Shown here in pieces: positions 7,975 to 18,100 of a stretch of 58,672 bases of DNA. The notes beneath the pieces were generated by a model. The model saw nothing but the letters and a program-made list of their open reading frames with translations. It searched no databases and was not told the DNA's origin. The DNA comes from an uncultured Lachnospiraceae bacterium (GTDB taxonomy: Bacteria > Bacillota > Clostridia > Lachnospirales > Lachnospiraceae), in the NCBI GenBank assembly GCA_947629385.1, contig CANRDO010000016.1, positions 1 through 58,672 on the forward strand. The letters run 5' to 3'. Each line of letters begins with the position of its first letter. The first letter of the stretch is position 1. A program made the translations under genes and the position numbers.

Positions 7975-9969
7975 TTACTTGATCTCAAGCTCATAATTGA
8001 TCGTGTTGAGCAGCGTTCCGGCCTCATCGTAGAACGACACCTGGAAGCTGGTCTTGCCCGCTGCGTTGAGCGTGGCGGTAAAGCTTCCTGAAGCTGTGAA
8101 TTCGCCCTGATCAAAGCTGATCATTGCCGGATCTGCCTGTTCAATATAGGCAACCGAAGCTGCTGAGTTATCCATCATAACCTGCCCGGACACCGTGCTT
8201 CCTGCCGTCGGTTCTATGTCCTTATCGATGCAGAAGCCATATTCGGAGGTCTGAATCTGCCAGGTCTGGTCATCTTCAACCGCCGCGGTCATCGCGGAGC
8301 CGTCCGCAGACGTGAACGCATTCTCCGTCATCGTCACATAGCAAAATGCCGTCTGTGCAATCGGATCCTTCAGTTTGATCGTGGCTTTACAGCCTGTGCT
8401 CCATCCCAGATCAGCAAGTGCCTCAGCGTCGAGCGGGCTGATGGCAACCTTCTCGGTATCGTTCGCCTGGATCGTCTCGATCACGGAGCTGTCAAAACCG
8501 TTCATAAGGCTGATTGCACCTGTCCCTGCCAGGATATCCTCTCTCTGGAAGCAAATCGTAAGCTCATTGATACCGGCCGGAAGAAGCTCTTTCTTCTCTT
8601 CATCGTACATAGGAGCCAATTCCATCTCCTCTGCAGGAATCATTGTGAGTACGGGAGCCGTCGGCTCATCCGGGACCTCAAACATCGGATCCTCAAGCTC
8701 AGGCATCATCGTATCAATGCCGTATTCATCCGACTGCTCCTGCTGTACATCCGGGTTTGCCTCAGTCTGCTCCGGAACAACGTCTCCATCCACCTGAATG
8801 TTGCCCTGGTCAGATTCTGTGTCCGGAACGACGGGAGCTTCGGTCTGCTCTGCATTGGTCTCGCCGCTAGTACCTCCATCCGGAGCCTGTTCTGCGGAAT
8901 CCGTATACTCATCGGAGGTGGTTATCTGAATATCGTCGCCGGAAGGCATTGTCTCAGGCTGCGGCGCTTCTGTCTGCTCCGGAGCCAGCGTTGAATCTGT
9001 CACAACGGAATCTCCGAGTGCTTCAGGATCCGCATTGCCCAAAATGCTGTCTTCCGGAAGTGTTTCAGGAGTTTCCGTCTGATCTGTGCCTGTATCTGCA
9101 TCCGAGGCCGGCACTGCAGTCTGATCCACGTCTATATTAGCTGCAGGAGCTGGAGCTCCGCTCTCTGACTGCTGCGTCTGCTGGCTCATCAGTGTATCCA
9201 TATTCTGCTCTACACGCTCCAGAGTCTCTTTCATATCCTCGTAGTCATAGTCCTGCTCCGCGATCTGTTTCATGAGGTCCCTGAGCAGCTCACGGTCGGA
9301 CTCGGAAAGCTCTATGGACTCCTCTTCTGCCACATCGTCGATGATGATATCGATATCATTCTCATTGACGACATTTCCCTGAATCACCTGCATCTTAGCT
9401 TCATTGACGATGTCGGTAGCCTCAGCCTGTCCGATGTTGTTGGCGATCGTCGTCGTTGTGATAAGCTCCTGTGTGGCTACTTCCTTCTTTGATGAGTCAA
9501 GCTCCGTGCCGACTGCCGACTCATAGGCCATCAGAATACCTGTCAAAGCGCCCGTGCCGGAAACCGCAAACGGGGACGCCGCAAGCACCTCGCAGTTCAC
9601 CACGCCCGATGTAGAAAGCGTTGTCGCAATCATATTGCTGGTGACCCATGTGAGGTTCGCAGTCCTGACCTGAATGCCGCCCGAATTGGTCGGATTGACG
9701 AGCGCGCTGCTGTAGGTATGCGTGCCGATCTGCTCCAGCGGAACATATGCGCCAAGATGATCTCTCTCATCCTGATTCGTAATCGTAAGCGTCCTGATGC
9801 TCTGCCCTGCGATGCCAAAATAACGCAGCAGCGCTTGCTTCTGGTCTTCCGTCAGATCCGCGCCGAGCGTGACAACCTTCTCTCCGTCAGCAAACGCCGG
9901 CACAGAAGGTATCGCCGATGCGATACAGAGAGCACTCACAATAACAGCAAGCAATTTTCCTTTTCTCAT
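7975..9969 (-). CDS. Secreted DUF1002 (YpuA-like) protein with a repetitive acidic linker
   Basis: The 664-residue product starts with a signal peptide (MRKGKLLAVIVSALCIASA..., likely cleaved after AFA). The N-terminal part, to about residue 270, matches the DUF1002 family typified by Bacillus YpuA, with VTLGADLTEDQKQALLRYFG and SSALVNP blocks. A low-complexity Asp/Glu/Thr/Pro-rich linker of about 180 residues follows, containing repeated EQTEAP, DQTETP and EQTEANP phrases. The rest is a globular region ending in a beta-rich tail. It is an extracellular or wall-associated protein of unknown function. ATG 9969 is chosen by AGTGAGGAGAATAG upstream. A strong extended -10 promoter lies at 10004-10032. 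The family is short (about 290 residues) in Bacillus, so the C-terminal half is an addition. Confidence 0.8.
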   Translation of the reverse strand: MRKGKLLAVIVSALCIASAIPSVPAFADGEKVVTLGADLTEDQKQALLRYFGIAGQSIRTLTITNQDERDHLGAYVPLEQIGTHTYSSALVNPTNSGGIQVRTANLTWVTSNMIATTLSTSGVVNCEVLAASPFAVSGTGALTGILMAYESAVGTELDSSKKEVATQELITTTTIANNIGQAEATDIVNEAKMQVIQGNVVNENDIDIIIDDVAEEESIELSESDRELLRDLMKQIAEQDYDYEDMKETLERVEQNMDTLMSQQTQQSESGAPAPAANIDVDQTAVPASDADTGTDQTETPETLPEDSILGNADPEALGDSVVTDSTLAPEQTEAPQPETMPSGDDIQITTSDEYTDSAEQAPDGGTSGETNAEQTEAPVVPDTESDQGNIQVDGDVVPEQTEANPDVQQEQSDEYGIDTMMPELEDPMFEVPDEPTAPVLTMIPAEEMELAPMYDEEKKELLPAGINELTICFQREDILAGTGAISLMNGFDSSVIETIQANDTEKVAISPLDAEALADLGWSTGCKATIKLKDPIAQTAFCYVTMTENAFTSADGSAMTAAVEDDQTWQIQTSEYGFCIDKDIEPTAGSTVSGQVMMDNSAASVAYIEQADPAMISFDQGEFTASGSFTATLNAAGKTSFQVSFYDEAGTLLNTINYELEIK

Positions 9970-10003
9970 ATCTATTCTCCTCACTTTCCGTTTTTTTGTT
10001 AAA

Positions 10004-10032
10004 ATTATAGCATTGAAACTCCAACAAAACAA
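10004..10032 (-). promoter_or_regulatory. Extended -10 promoter for the DUF1002 gene
   Basis: On the minus strand TTGTTT (10032-10027) is followed after 17 bases by TATAAT (10009-10004), preceded by TGC as an extended -10 element. The predicted start lies near 9997. Confidence 0.75.
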
Positions 10033-10089
10033 GAAAACAAAATGAATGTATTTATTAAACTTTTTTAAAGAAACCAGGGAAACATTTGT

Positions 10090-10118
10090 TTGCTTTTTTA
10101 GAACATATGTGCTATACT
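10090..10118 (+). promoter_or_regulatory. lexA promoter with SOS-box-like operator
   Basis: TTGCTT (10090-10095) and TATACT (10113-10118) are 17 bases apart. GAACATATGTGC at 10101-10112 sits in the spacer and closely matches the Gram-positive SOS box GAAC-N4-GTTC. A second palindromic look-alike, AAACATTTGTTT, lies just upstream (10080-10091). Autorepression of lexA is the expected consequence. Confidence 0.7.
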
Positions 10119-10186
10119 GAAAAAAATTGATGTATTTTCATATGGAACGGACAGAACAAAATACATAGATATGGGAGGGATATATT

Positions 10187-10798
10187 ATGCCAGGAAGGAT
10201 CACAAACAAGCAGGAAGAAATTCTCAATTATATTAAGGATGAGATTCTGAAGCGCGGCTTCCCCCCAACTGTGCGGGAGATCTGCCAGACGGTAGGACTG
10301 AAATCCACCTCTTCCGTCCACTCTCATCTCGAGTCTCTTGAGAAGAACGGCTATATCCGCCGGGATCCGACAAAGCCTCGCGCGATCGAGATCCTGGACG
10401 ATTCCTTCAATATGCTGCGCAGAGAGATGGTAAACGTTCCGGTCGTCGGCACGGTCGCAGCCGGGCAGCCGATCCTTGCCGAGCAGAATATCGACAGCTA
10501 TTTCCCCATTCCGGCAGAGTATATGCCGAACGAGCAGTCGTTCATCCTCCGTGTCAAGGGCGAGAGCATGATGAATGCCGGGATCATGGATGGCGATCAG
10601 GTGATCGTGCGTCAGCAGTCTACCGCCCGTAACGGCGACATTGTCGTCGCCCTGGTTGATGACTCTGCCACCGTGAAGACCTTTTACAAGGAGAATGGCC
10701 ATTATCGCCTGCAGCCGGAGAATGATTCCATGGATCCGATCATCGTGGACGATCTTCAGATCCTCGGAAAAGTCTTTGGCGTGTTCCGTTTCTTCTGA
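10187..10798 (+). CDS. lexA: LexA repressor, SOS regulator
   Basis: LexA represses DNA-damage genes and cleaves itself when RecA filaments form. The 203-residue protein has an N-terminal winged helix ([22 protein letters not shown]), the self-cleavage site Ala-Gly in GTVAAGQP, the catalytic Ser in KGESMMNAG, and the catalytic Lys in [23 protein letters not shown] precedes the ATG. It is divergent from the DUF1002 gene and convergent with the SseB-like gene; a perfect terminator follows. Confidence 0.97.
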   Translation: MPGRITNKQEEILNYIKDEILKRGFPPTVREICQTVGLKSTSSVHSHLESLEKNGYIRRDPTKPRAIEILDDSFNMLRREMVNVPVVGTVAAGQPILAEQNIDSYFPIPAEYMPNEQSFILRVKGESMMNAGIMDGDQVIVRQQSTARNGDIVVALVDDSATVKTFYKENGHYRLQPENDSMDPIIVDDLQILGKVFGVFRFF

Positions 10799-10804
10799 AA
10801 GCAA

Positions 10805-10846
10805 AGGAGCCTGTTACGGAAGTATATCCGCCAGGCTCCTCTCTCT
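10805..10846 (+). terminator. lexA terminator
   Basis: AGGAGCCTG (10805-10813) pairs perfectly with CAGGCTCCT (10832-10840), followed by a pyrimidine-rich CTCTCTTTTC run that merges into the heptamer repeat. Confidence 0.85.
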
Positions 10847-10909
10847 TTTCTTATTTCTTATTTCTTATTTCTTATTTCTTATTTCTTATTCCTTATTCCT
10901 TATTTCTTA
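10847..10909. repeat. Heptanucleotide tandem repeat (TTTCTTA)n
   Basis: Six perfect TTTCTTA units (10847-10888) are followed by two TTCCTTA units and one more TTTCTTA, then degenerate TTCC/TTATT sequence up to the stop codon of the SseB-like gene at 10936. It lies between two convergent genes, so unit-number change would not alter a coding frame. Confidence 0.9.
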
Positions 10910-10935
10910 ATTCCTTTTTCCTTATTCCCTTTTCT

Positions 10936-11775
10936 TTATTCTTTTTTCTGAGCTTCCCCGCTCTGCGGTCCTTCCTCCGGTCGGAAGCGCTTCAGAAGGC
11001 CTTCAATCAATTCCTTTGGCATTGCGATATGAAATCCTGCCGGGTTGAGTACAAACCCCTTGGAATCCTTTACAAGAATTCTGGAGAGCTGCCCGAACGG
11101 GATCACCAGCGCTTTGAACGGATTCCCCTTATTGAATTTGGATAGCTCCGGCATATCTGTGAAAAGCGGCTGCAGAACATCGCCGTTTTTATTCTTTAAA
11201 ACGGGAATTCGGTATTTCCGATTCTTGAGCTTGTCCGCGTCGCTCTCCGGGCCCGGAAGCAGCTCTACAGGCAGAATGTACCTGCTCTTCACCAGATTCA
11301 CCGCAAGCTCCTCCTCCAGATCCTGCAGCCCTGATTTCTCTTCGATCGGGACAGGGCGAGACATCTCCTGCATGAAATACAGCCCTGTAAGCTGAAGCTG
11401 CGGGTTGAATATCGGCCGCTTCTCTGCCGGGAGCCCTGAGTAATCCGGCTTTTTGACCAGCTCTTCAAGCTCCAGCGATTGCCGGCCGGCCTGATTCACA
11501 AAGATAAGCTCATTCACTCCGATCGTGTAAAGCAAAGAGAAAAAGCCAAGGAAATCCTTGTTCAGATATTTGATTCCCCTGAGCAGAATTTTCTTCTCCG
11601 TGAAGGGCTTCGCGAACTCCTGAAGCAGCTCTTCCGTGTCGAAGATCCACACCTGATCGTTAAAAGTGTCCGGATCACACTGGACAAACGGCATATTTGT
11701 ATATCCGCAGTACGCCACAATCAATTCACTTTTTCGCTGAATACTTTTTATAAAAAACGATTTGTCTATCGCCAT
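10936..11775 (-). CDS. SseB-family protein
   Basis: The 279-residue protein has the SseB N-terminal fold pattern (VAYCGYTNMPFVQ and VWIFDTEELLQEFAKPF) followed by a region with LPVELLPG and PLFTDMPELSKF. SseB-like proteins are cytoplasmic and of unclear function; in Enterobacteria SseB is a serine-sensitivity factor. ATG 11775 is chosen because AGAGGTCAG precedes it; upstream frame overlaps rsfS. The gene is downstream of rsfS by 31 bases, so it may end the obg-rsfS transcript. The stop codon abuts the heptamer repeats. Confidence 0.7.
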   Translation of the reverse strand: MAIDKSFFIKSIQRKSELIVAYCGYTNMPFVQCDPDTFNDQVWIFDTEELLQEFAKPFTEKKILLRGIKYLNKDFLGFFSLLYTIGVNELIFVNQAGRQSLELEELVKKPDYSGLPAEKRPIFNPQLQLTGLYFMQEMSRPVPIEEKSGLQDLEEELAVNLVKSRYILPVELLPGPESDADKLKNRKYRIPVLKNKNGDVLQPLFTDMPELSKFNKGNPFKALVIPFGQLSRILVKDSKGFVLNPAGFHIAMPKELIEGLLKRFRPEEGPQSGEAQKKE

Positions 11776-11806
11776 TTTTCTGACCTCTGTATGATGTGTT
11801 TTTGTC

Positions 11807-12166
11807 TCACGCCAGATCGTCCCTTGAGATCGTCTTGCCGTCGCACCAGATCCGTTCCAGATCATAGAACAAACGATTTTCCGCGTCAAACACATGAACG
11901 ATAATATCGCCGTAGTCCATAAGGATCCAATTTGCCGTGCGGTAACCCTCGGACTGCCTCATCGGATAGCCTGCCTTGAGAAGCTGCTCTTCTACATTGT
12001 CGGCGAGCGCCTGGATCTGATTGTGGTTTGTGCCTGACGCAATGATGAAATAATCAGCTACCACAGAGATTTCCCCGATATCGATGACCGTAATATCGAC
12101 AGCCTTCTTGTCCTCCAGAGCGTCGTATGCAAGTCTGGCCATTGTCTTTGCCGTATTGTCTGCCAT
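11807..12166 (-). CDS. rsfS: Ribosome silencing factor RsfS
   Basis: RsfS binds ribosomal protein L14 and blocks subunit joining in starvation. The 119-residue protein carries the family core: DYFIIASGTNHNQIQALADNVEE, GYRTANWILMDYGDIIVHVF and FYDLERIW. It starts directly after the yqeK stop, consistent with the conserved obg-yhbY-nadD-yqeK-rsfS order seen here. Confidence 0.95.
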   Translation of the reverse strand: MADNTAKTMARLAYDALEDKKAVDITVIDIGEISVVADYFIIASGTNHNQIQALADNVEEQLLKAGYPMRQSEGYRTANWILMDYGDIIVHVFDAENRLFYDLERIWCDGKTISRDDLA

Positions 12167-12760
12167 TTATGTTTCCTCCCTCCCATGAATGATTTCTTTG
12201 TAATAATTATACGCGACAACCGTCTGATTATCAAGAGACGCATTTTCACGCTTCAAATATTGCAGCGTGTCCCGCATCGTGATATATACTGCCTTATCCA
12301 GATCCTGAAAAGCCAGGCGGCGTACCTCGGCAAGATTTTCCGCTTTCGAACGCAGCGGCTCGATATAGTCCGAGATAAAGATGATCTTTTCGAGCAGCGT
12401 CATGTCCGGTTTGCCGGTCGTATGGCACTCGATCGCGCTTAAAATCTCCGGATCCTCGATATGATATTTCTCATGGGCGATATATGCGCCCAGCTTTGCG
12501 TGGAGCAGATACGGAGCCTTGCGTTCCGCCTCAGAGATCACAATGTTGTTCTGCCGGCAAAGCTTCAGTTTCTTGGAATTCGGAATGCACTTTGCGCTGT
12601 CGTGCAGAAGACCGGCCACCTGCGCTCTTTCAATGTCCGCCCCGTGGCACATGGCGAGAGAAGCCGCCGTATACATAACGCCAAGCGTGTGCACATATCG
12701 CGCTTCATCTATGTATTTTTTCAATTTCTTCTGCATTTTATAAATGTTATAGCCGCCCAT
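12167..12760 (-). CDS. yqeK: YqeK-type HD-domain diadenosine tetraphosphate hydrolase
   Basis: YqeK enzymes cleave Ap4A symmetrically using an Fe-bound HD domain. The 197-residue protein shows HTLGVMYTAASLA, AGLLHDSAK (the HD pair), LLHAKLGAYIA and IECHTTGKPDMT, all family landmarks. GGGATGAGAG precedes ATG 12760; an internal ATG at codon 9 is a weaker choice. It lies between nadD and rsfS in the conserved order. Confidence 0.93.
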   Translation of the reverse strand: MGGYNIYKMQKKLKKYIDEARYVHTLGVMYTAASLAMCHGADIERAQVAGLLHDSAKCIPNSKKLKLCRQNNIVISEAERKAPYLLHAKLGAYIAHEKYHIEDPEILSAIECHTTGKPDMTLLEKIIFISDYIEPLRSKAENLAEVRRLAFQDLDKAVYITMRDTLQYLKRENASLDNQTVVAYNYYKEIIHGREET

Positions 12761-12817
12761 TTTCTCTCATCCCTGCCGTAAACTTACTATGAGAACCGTC
12801 ATGTCCTGCTTAGGAGG

Positions 12818-13450
12818 TCACAAAACAACTCCGCTGTAGATACCTTTCTGTCTGATATATTCTCTCACGTCGTCGGGAACGTAGTAACGCAGCGAATGTC
12901 CCTCCTGCCGGAGGCGCCGCAGCTCTGTCGAGGAGATGTCAATATTCGGAGTGTTAAGAAGACAGATCCGTGCTTTATAGCGCTCCCGCAGCTCGTCCAT
13001 CTTCTCTTCTATCACAGAGTCGGAAATCTGATCCCGGCCTGCCGCAAGCAGCACACAATTCCGGCTGATAATCTCCGGCTCACGCCAGCTGTCAAACGAA
13101 AGCAGCGAGTCTGCGCCGATGATAAAATAATAGTCCGTATCGGGATGCTGCTTCCGAAGCGCCACGAGCGTGTCGCTTGTGTAGGAAAAACCGCTTCGGC
13201 GCATCTCCTCCGCGTCAAGCAGAAAATGCGGGTTGTCACGGATCGCGAGCGATACCATCTCCAACCGTTCTTCATCCGTCGCGCCGTCCGCGCGATCTGC
13301 CTTATGAGGCGGGTTCCCTGAGGGCAGAAACTGAACAGCATCCAGTTGAAATTGCTCATATGCGCATTCGGCAAGGATCAGATGTCCGATATGGATCGGA
13401 TCAAAGGTCCCGCCCATAATGCCGACACGACGCCTCGTTTTATCGCTCAT
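12818..13450 (-). CDS. nadD: Nicotinate-nucleotide adenylyltransferase
   Basis: NadD transfers AMP to nicotinate mononucleotide in NAD synthesis. The 210-residue product has the nucleotidyltransferase signature GGTFDPIHIGHL, FLPSGNPPHK, and the C-terminal ISSTELRRL motif. It follows yhbY by 35 bases and precedes yqeK. Confidence 0.96.
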   Translation of the reverse strand: MSDKTRRRVGIMGGTFDPIHIGHLILAECAYEQFQLDAVQFLPSGNPPHKADRADGATDEERLEMVSLAIRDNPHFLLDAEEMRRSGFSYTSDTLVALRKQHPDTDYYFIIGADSLLSFDSWREPEIISRNCVLLAAGRDQISDSVIEEKMDELRERYKARICLLNTPNIDISSTELRRLRQEGHSLRYYVPDDVREYIRQKGIYSGVVL

Positions 13451-13485
13451 TGATCGTTCCTTTCTGCATTGATAGCGCCGGAGCT

Positions 13486-13800
13486 TTAGCCGCGCTGTTT
13501 CCCGGAAGCCTTCGGAAGCTCGATCTTCTTCTTTCCTTCCTTGCCCTCTTTGTAGAGAACGATCTTTTTGCCAATCACCTGTACGACCTGCGAGCGCGTG
13601 CGTTCCGCAACAATTTCGGCCAGCTCATGCGGGTCGTCCATGCAATTCTGCAGCACACTGATCTTAATGAGCTCCCGCTTCGCCAAAGCCTCCCCCACCG
13701 CCGCGGTGAGTTCCGGCGTCAGGCTGCTCTTGCCGATCTGGAAGATCGGCTCCATGGTCATGGCAAGTCCCTTCAAATAAGCACGTTGTTTGCTTGTCAT
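13486..13800 (-). CDS. yhbY: CRS1/YhbY-domain RNA-binding protein
   Basis: The 104-residue protein has the CRM-domain pattern: KGLAMTMEPIFQIGKSSLT (GxxG-type loop), LIKISVLQN and VQVIGKKIVLYK. YhbY proteins associate with pre-50S ribosomes. The gene is 87 bases after obg and upstream of nadD. Confidence 0.92.
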   Translation of the reverse strand: MTSKQRAYLKGLAMTMEPIFQIGKSSLTPELTAAVGEALAKRELIKISVLQNCMDDPHELAEIVAERTRSQVVQVIGKKIVLYKEGKEGKKKIELPKASGKQRG

Positions 13801-13887
13801 ATGCTCTCCTTATTCATTACATCCGTACAGTTCGTTTACATAGTTTTTTCGGACATGGTTGACGACCGCCGCTCCATCGGTGGGCGG

Positions 13888-15237
<1,350 letters not shown>

Positions 15238-15528
15238 TTATTCTTCTGCTGCAACCGGAATGATAGAAACCTGTTTCTTATCTCTTCCCTTTCTCTCAAA
15301 CCGCACGACACCGTCTGCCTTCGCGTACAGAGTATCGTCACCGCCGCGTCCCACATTCACACCCGGGTGAATCTTCGTGCCACGCTGCCTGTAAAGAATG
15401 TTGCCGGCTTTTACAAACTGTCCATCCGCTCTCTTCGCGCCAAGTCTCTTGGACTCGGAGTCTCTGCCGTTCTTGGTAGAACCGACACCCTTCTTGTGAG
15501 CGAATAACTGAAGGTTCATCTTCAACAT
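15238..15528 (-). CDS. rpmA: 50S ribosomal protein L27, with cleavable N-terminal extension
   Basis: The 96-residue protein begins [20 protein letters not shown]. Firmicutes L27 is made with such an extension, and the Prp protease removes it after the LQLF motif so that the N-terminal AHKKG can reach the peptidyl transferase centre. The prp gene is immediately upstream in the same operon, which supports this processing here. Confidence 0.97.
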   Translation of the reverse strand: MLKMNLQLFAHKKGVGSTKNGRDSESKRLGAKRADGQFVKAGNILYRQRGTKIHPGVNVGRGGDDTLYAKADGVVRFERKGRDKKQVSIIPVAAEE

Positions 15529-15530
15529 AA

Positions 15531-15866
15531 TTACACCTCCTGAACTTCTAAGGTAATGTATTCTTTTCCGTAATTAGCCTCTATGCTCCGTATTCCAAGC
15601 ACAAGGCTGTCCATCAGCAAGGCTGCTCTCTCACCGGGCGCTTCGGAAAAGCTCATCCGCAGATACCCGCCGTCCTCAGTCTGCTCCACCTCAAACGCGT
15701 CCTCAGTGAATTCTTCAATAGAATTTACCGCATTGATCGCGAGAGCAGACACCGCCGAACAGATAATGTCCTCACCGGACTGCGCGTACCCCGCGTGTCC
15801 CTGGCTCTCAAAGCCCCTGTACTGATCTTCTGACTTCCACACTGTAAATCGGATCATACCGGTCAA
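15531..15866 (-). CDS. prp: Ribosomal-processing cysteine protease Prp
   Basis: The 111-residue protein carries [20 protein letters not shown], giving the catalytic His and Cys of the Prp (YsxB) family. It cleaves the L27 N-terminal extension encoded by the next gene. Its start overlaps the end of rplU by 4 bases, which suggests translational coupling. Confidence 0.95.
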   Translation of the reverse strand: MTGMIRFTVWKSEDQYRGFESQGHAGYAQSGEDIICSAVSALAINAVNSIEEFTEDAFEVEQTEDGGYLRMSFSEAPGERAALLMDSLVLGIRSIEANYGKEYITLEVQEV

Positions 15867-16168
15867 CCGTTGATCTTTTCGATCTTGACCTGTGTGTACT
15901 GCTGTCTGTGACCGTTCTTCTTGTGGTATCCGGTCTTTCTCTTGTACTTGTAAACGATGACCTTTTTCGCCTTGCCGTTCTTTACGACTGTAGCGGTAAC
16001 CGTTGCGCCGACAACATCAGCGCCGACCTTCAGTCCGTCATTGCTTACTGCAAGCACCTGATCAAACGTAACAACTTCGCCGGCTTCCACACCAAGCTTT
16101 TCTACGTTAATGATATCGCCTTCGGCTACTTTGTACTGTTTACCACCTGTTGCAATAATCGCGTACAT
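15863..16168 (-). CDS. rplU: 50S ribosomal protein L21
   Basis: The 101-residue product [14 protein letters not shown]... matches L21 along its length, with [19 protein letters not shown] and the C-terminal [24 protein letters not shown] 16168 follows GGGAGGTGCC. It is first in the rplU-prp-rpmA-obg operon, behind a promoter and a short structured leader. Confidence 0.97.
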   Translation of the reverse strand: MYAIIATGGKQYKVAEGDIINVEKLGVEAGEVVTFDQVLAVSNDGLKVGADVVGATVTATVVKNGKAKKVIVYKYKRKTGYHKKNGHRQQYTQVKIEKING

Positions 16169-16241
16169 ATGGCACCTCCCGTTATCATTACTCGCCAAAT
16201 TCGGTGGCCCGTAGGCACTTGTACCTCTTTGTGCGGCATAC
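16169..16241 (-). ncRNA. Candidate L21 leader
   Basis: From the predicted start to the rplU ATG there are about 73 bases containing self-complementary blocks (GGGCCACC and GGCACTTG with the GAGGTGCC at the ribosome binding site). An autoregulatory L21 leader is known at this position in many Firmicutes. I see position and complementarity, not a confirmed match to the family consensus. Confidence 0.45.
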
Positions 16242-16247
16242 TTAAAC

Positions 16248-16276
16248 AAAATAGCATATTTTCCGGGCAGAGTCAA
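16248..16276 (-). promoter_or_regulatory. Promoter of the rplU operon
   Basis: On the minus strand TTGACT (16276-16271) and TATTTT (16253-16248) are 17 bases apart. Confidence 0.7.
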
Positions 16277-16371
16277 CTGTTTTTTCCGGTTTCCGAACCA
16301 TTTTTACCACTGCTTTTATCATTTCTTCTGCAAGTATGATTTCTCCTGTATGGTGCGGATATTCTACCCTT

Positions 16372-17088
16372 CTACCAGATCAGCGCGTACACAACCGGAC
16401 CCAGCAGAGCCGGGAGCATGTTTCCGACCCGAAATTTCTTTCCGAAGGCGACGTTTACGCCCACACAGAAGATCAACGCGGAACCGATAAAGGAGAGATT
16501 CGCGATCAGCGCTTCGCTGATAAAATTGCCGACAAAATGGGCGATCAAGGTCAGCGCGCCCTCGTAGACCAGGATCGCGAGCGCCGAACACATCACGCCG
16601 ACGCCGTAGGTAGACGCCAGCACGATCACGATCGCGAAGTCAAGCACAGCCTTCGCGGTGAGCATCGTCGCATCGCCGCTCAAGCCGTCCTGGATCGAGC
16701 CGACGATCGCCATCGCCCCGACACAGATAATCAGGGACGTATTGACAAAGCCTTCCACGAAGCGCGCGTCTTTCTCCGCGTGGAACATGCTCTTCAGCTT
16801 CTCTCCGACCGTGTCCATGCGCTTCTCGATATCCACAAACTCGCCGAAGAGTCCGCCGAGCACAAGGGAAAAGATCAATAGCATGCTGCCCTTTGTCTGA
16901 ATGCTCCCGTCCACGATCTCGATCATGCCCTGCAGCACGCCCGCCGTCCCGATGAAAATCGTCGCGACGCCGCAGCCGGCCATCAAAGCATCCTGCAGCC
17001 TTTGTTTCATTCCCTTGCGCAGCAGGATTCCGATGGCGCTGCCCGCCACGACCCCTGCGGTATTGATCAAAGTTCCCAGTCCGAACAT
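16372..17088 (-). CDS. DUF554 family membrane protein
   Basis: The 238-residue protein MFGLGTLINTAGVVAGSAIG... has six to seven hydrophobic segments and the glycine-rich family blocks GIFIGTAGVLQGM-like and LGGLFGEFVDIEKRMDTVG. DUF554 proteins are inner-membrane proteins of unknown function, sometimes called putative transporters. The start codon lies one base past the stop of the HAD gene, so the two are translationally coupled. It ends 96 bases before the rplU promoter region. Confidence 0.85.
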   Translation of the reverse strand: MFGLGTLINTAGVVAGSAIGILLRKGMKQRLQDALMAGCGVATIFIGTAGVLQGMIEIVDGSIQTKGSMLLIFSLVLGGLFGEFVDIEKRMDTVGEKLKSMFHAEKDARFVEGFVNTSLIICVGAMAIVGSIQDGLSGDATMLTAKAVLDFAIVIVLASTYGVGVMCSALAILVYEGALTLIAHFVGNFISEALIANLSFIGSALIFCVGVNVAFGKKFRVGNMLPALLGPVVYALIW

Positions 17089-17089
17089 C

Positions 17090-17923
17090 TCAAATATCCC
17101 CCTGCTCTTCAAGAATGTGAAAGATTTCCCGCGCGACGCCGTCCTCATCGTTAGACAGTGTGATCCGGTCCGCGGCTGCCTTGCAGGCATCAGACGCGTT
17201 CGCCACCGCGATTCCAATCCCGGCATATTCGAGCATATGCGCGTCGTTGTCGCCATCTCCGAACGCCGCGAGCGATTCGCGCGGGAGACCGAGCTGCTCC
17301 AATACAAACTGAACTCCGGAATGCTTTCCACAGTCTTTATAGGAAATCTCCAGAAGCTGCCCAACCGAGGATGTGATATAGACGTCTGTCAGCTTCTCCT
17401 CAAACAGCTTCCATAATCTGGCTTTCAATCCCGGATCGTCGATCACAAGATCCATACAATCCAGCCTTGAGGCATTCTGCAATATGAAATCCGGAAAGTC
17501 TGCCACAGGCGTCCGCGTGCTCTGCACATACGAGATAGATTTTGTGCCATAGCGAAGAGGATCTGCGACATAGTCTGCCTGCGCGAAAGGTTTTCCGTCG
17601 ATAAAGGCTTCAAAAGCGGCATGCACTCCCTTTGAGAGACGCAGGATCTCACGCACAGACTGTTCTGTCAGCTTGTACTGCTTCAGACATGCATTTGTGG
17701 AAAGATCATAGACTGCCGCGCCATTTGAAGTCACGGCGTAGCGGATGCCGCCAAAAGCGCGAATCTCTTCCGGAAGCGAGTTTAGCGCTCTTCCGCTTGC
17801 GACGACGACATGGACGCCTTTTCCGATCGCATATGCAAGAGCCTGTCGCGTGTATGTACTTAAATGCCCCTGGCTGTTCAGTGTTGTATGATCAAGGTCC
17901 AGGGCGATGCAGCGTATGTTCAT
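17090..17923 (-). CDS. Cof-type HAD-superfamily phosphatase
   Basis: The 277-residue protein has HAD motif I ALDLDHTTLN (nucleophilic Asp and acid-base Asp), motif II VVASGR, and the late GDGDNDAHMLEYAGIGIAVANA motif, with the type IIB cap between. Such enzymes dephosphorylate sugar phosphates, PLP or flavin precursors; the substrate cannot be told. ATG 17923 is chosen because TTTGGAGGCAAC precedes it. It is upstream of and coupled to the DUF554 gene. Confidence 0.9.
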   Translation of the reverse strand: MNIRCIALDLDHTTLNSQGHLSTYTRQALAYAIGKGVHVVVASGRALNSLPEEIRAFGGIRYAVTSNGAAVYDLSTNACLKQYKLTEQSVREILRLSKGVHAAFEAFIDGKPFAQADYVADPLRYGTKSISYVQSTRTPVADFPDFILQNASRLDCMDLVIDDPGLKARLWKLFEEKLTDVYITSSVGQLLEISYKDCGKHSGVQFVLEQLGLPRESLAAFGDGDNDAHMLEYAGIGIAVANASDACKAAADRITLSNDEDGVAREIFHILEEQGDI

Positions 17924-18100
17924 TGTTGCCTCCAAAGGATTCCGCATGTCTTCGCGTATAGTGCACTAAACACGAAGAGTATATCATAGATTCTCATAAT
18001 ATGCCACCAGTCAGGTTTCCGTTTTGCAAAAATTCACGTATAGCATTCCGGAAATCGGAACAAACTAGCATTATACAAAGTCGAACGAAAGGAGTATTTT

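Noticed and set aside
10847..10909. CRISPR array
   Set aside because: Seven-base units without spacers; it is a simple tandem repeat. No CRISPR repeats or cas genes were found in the window.
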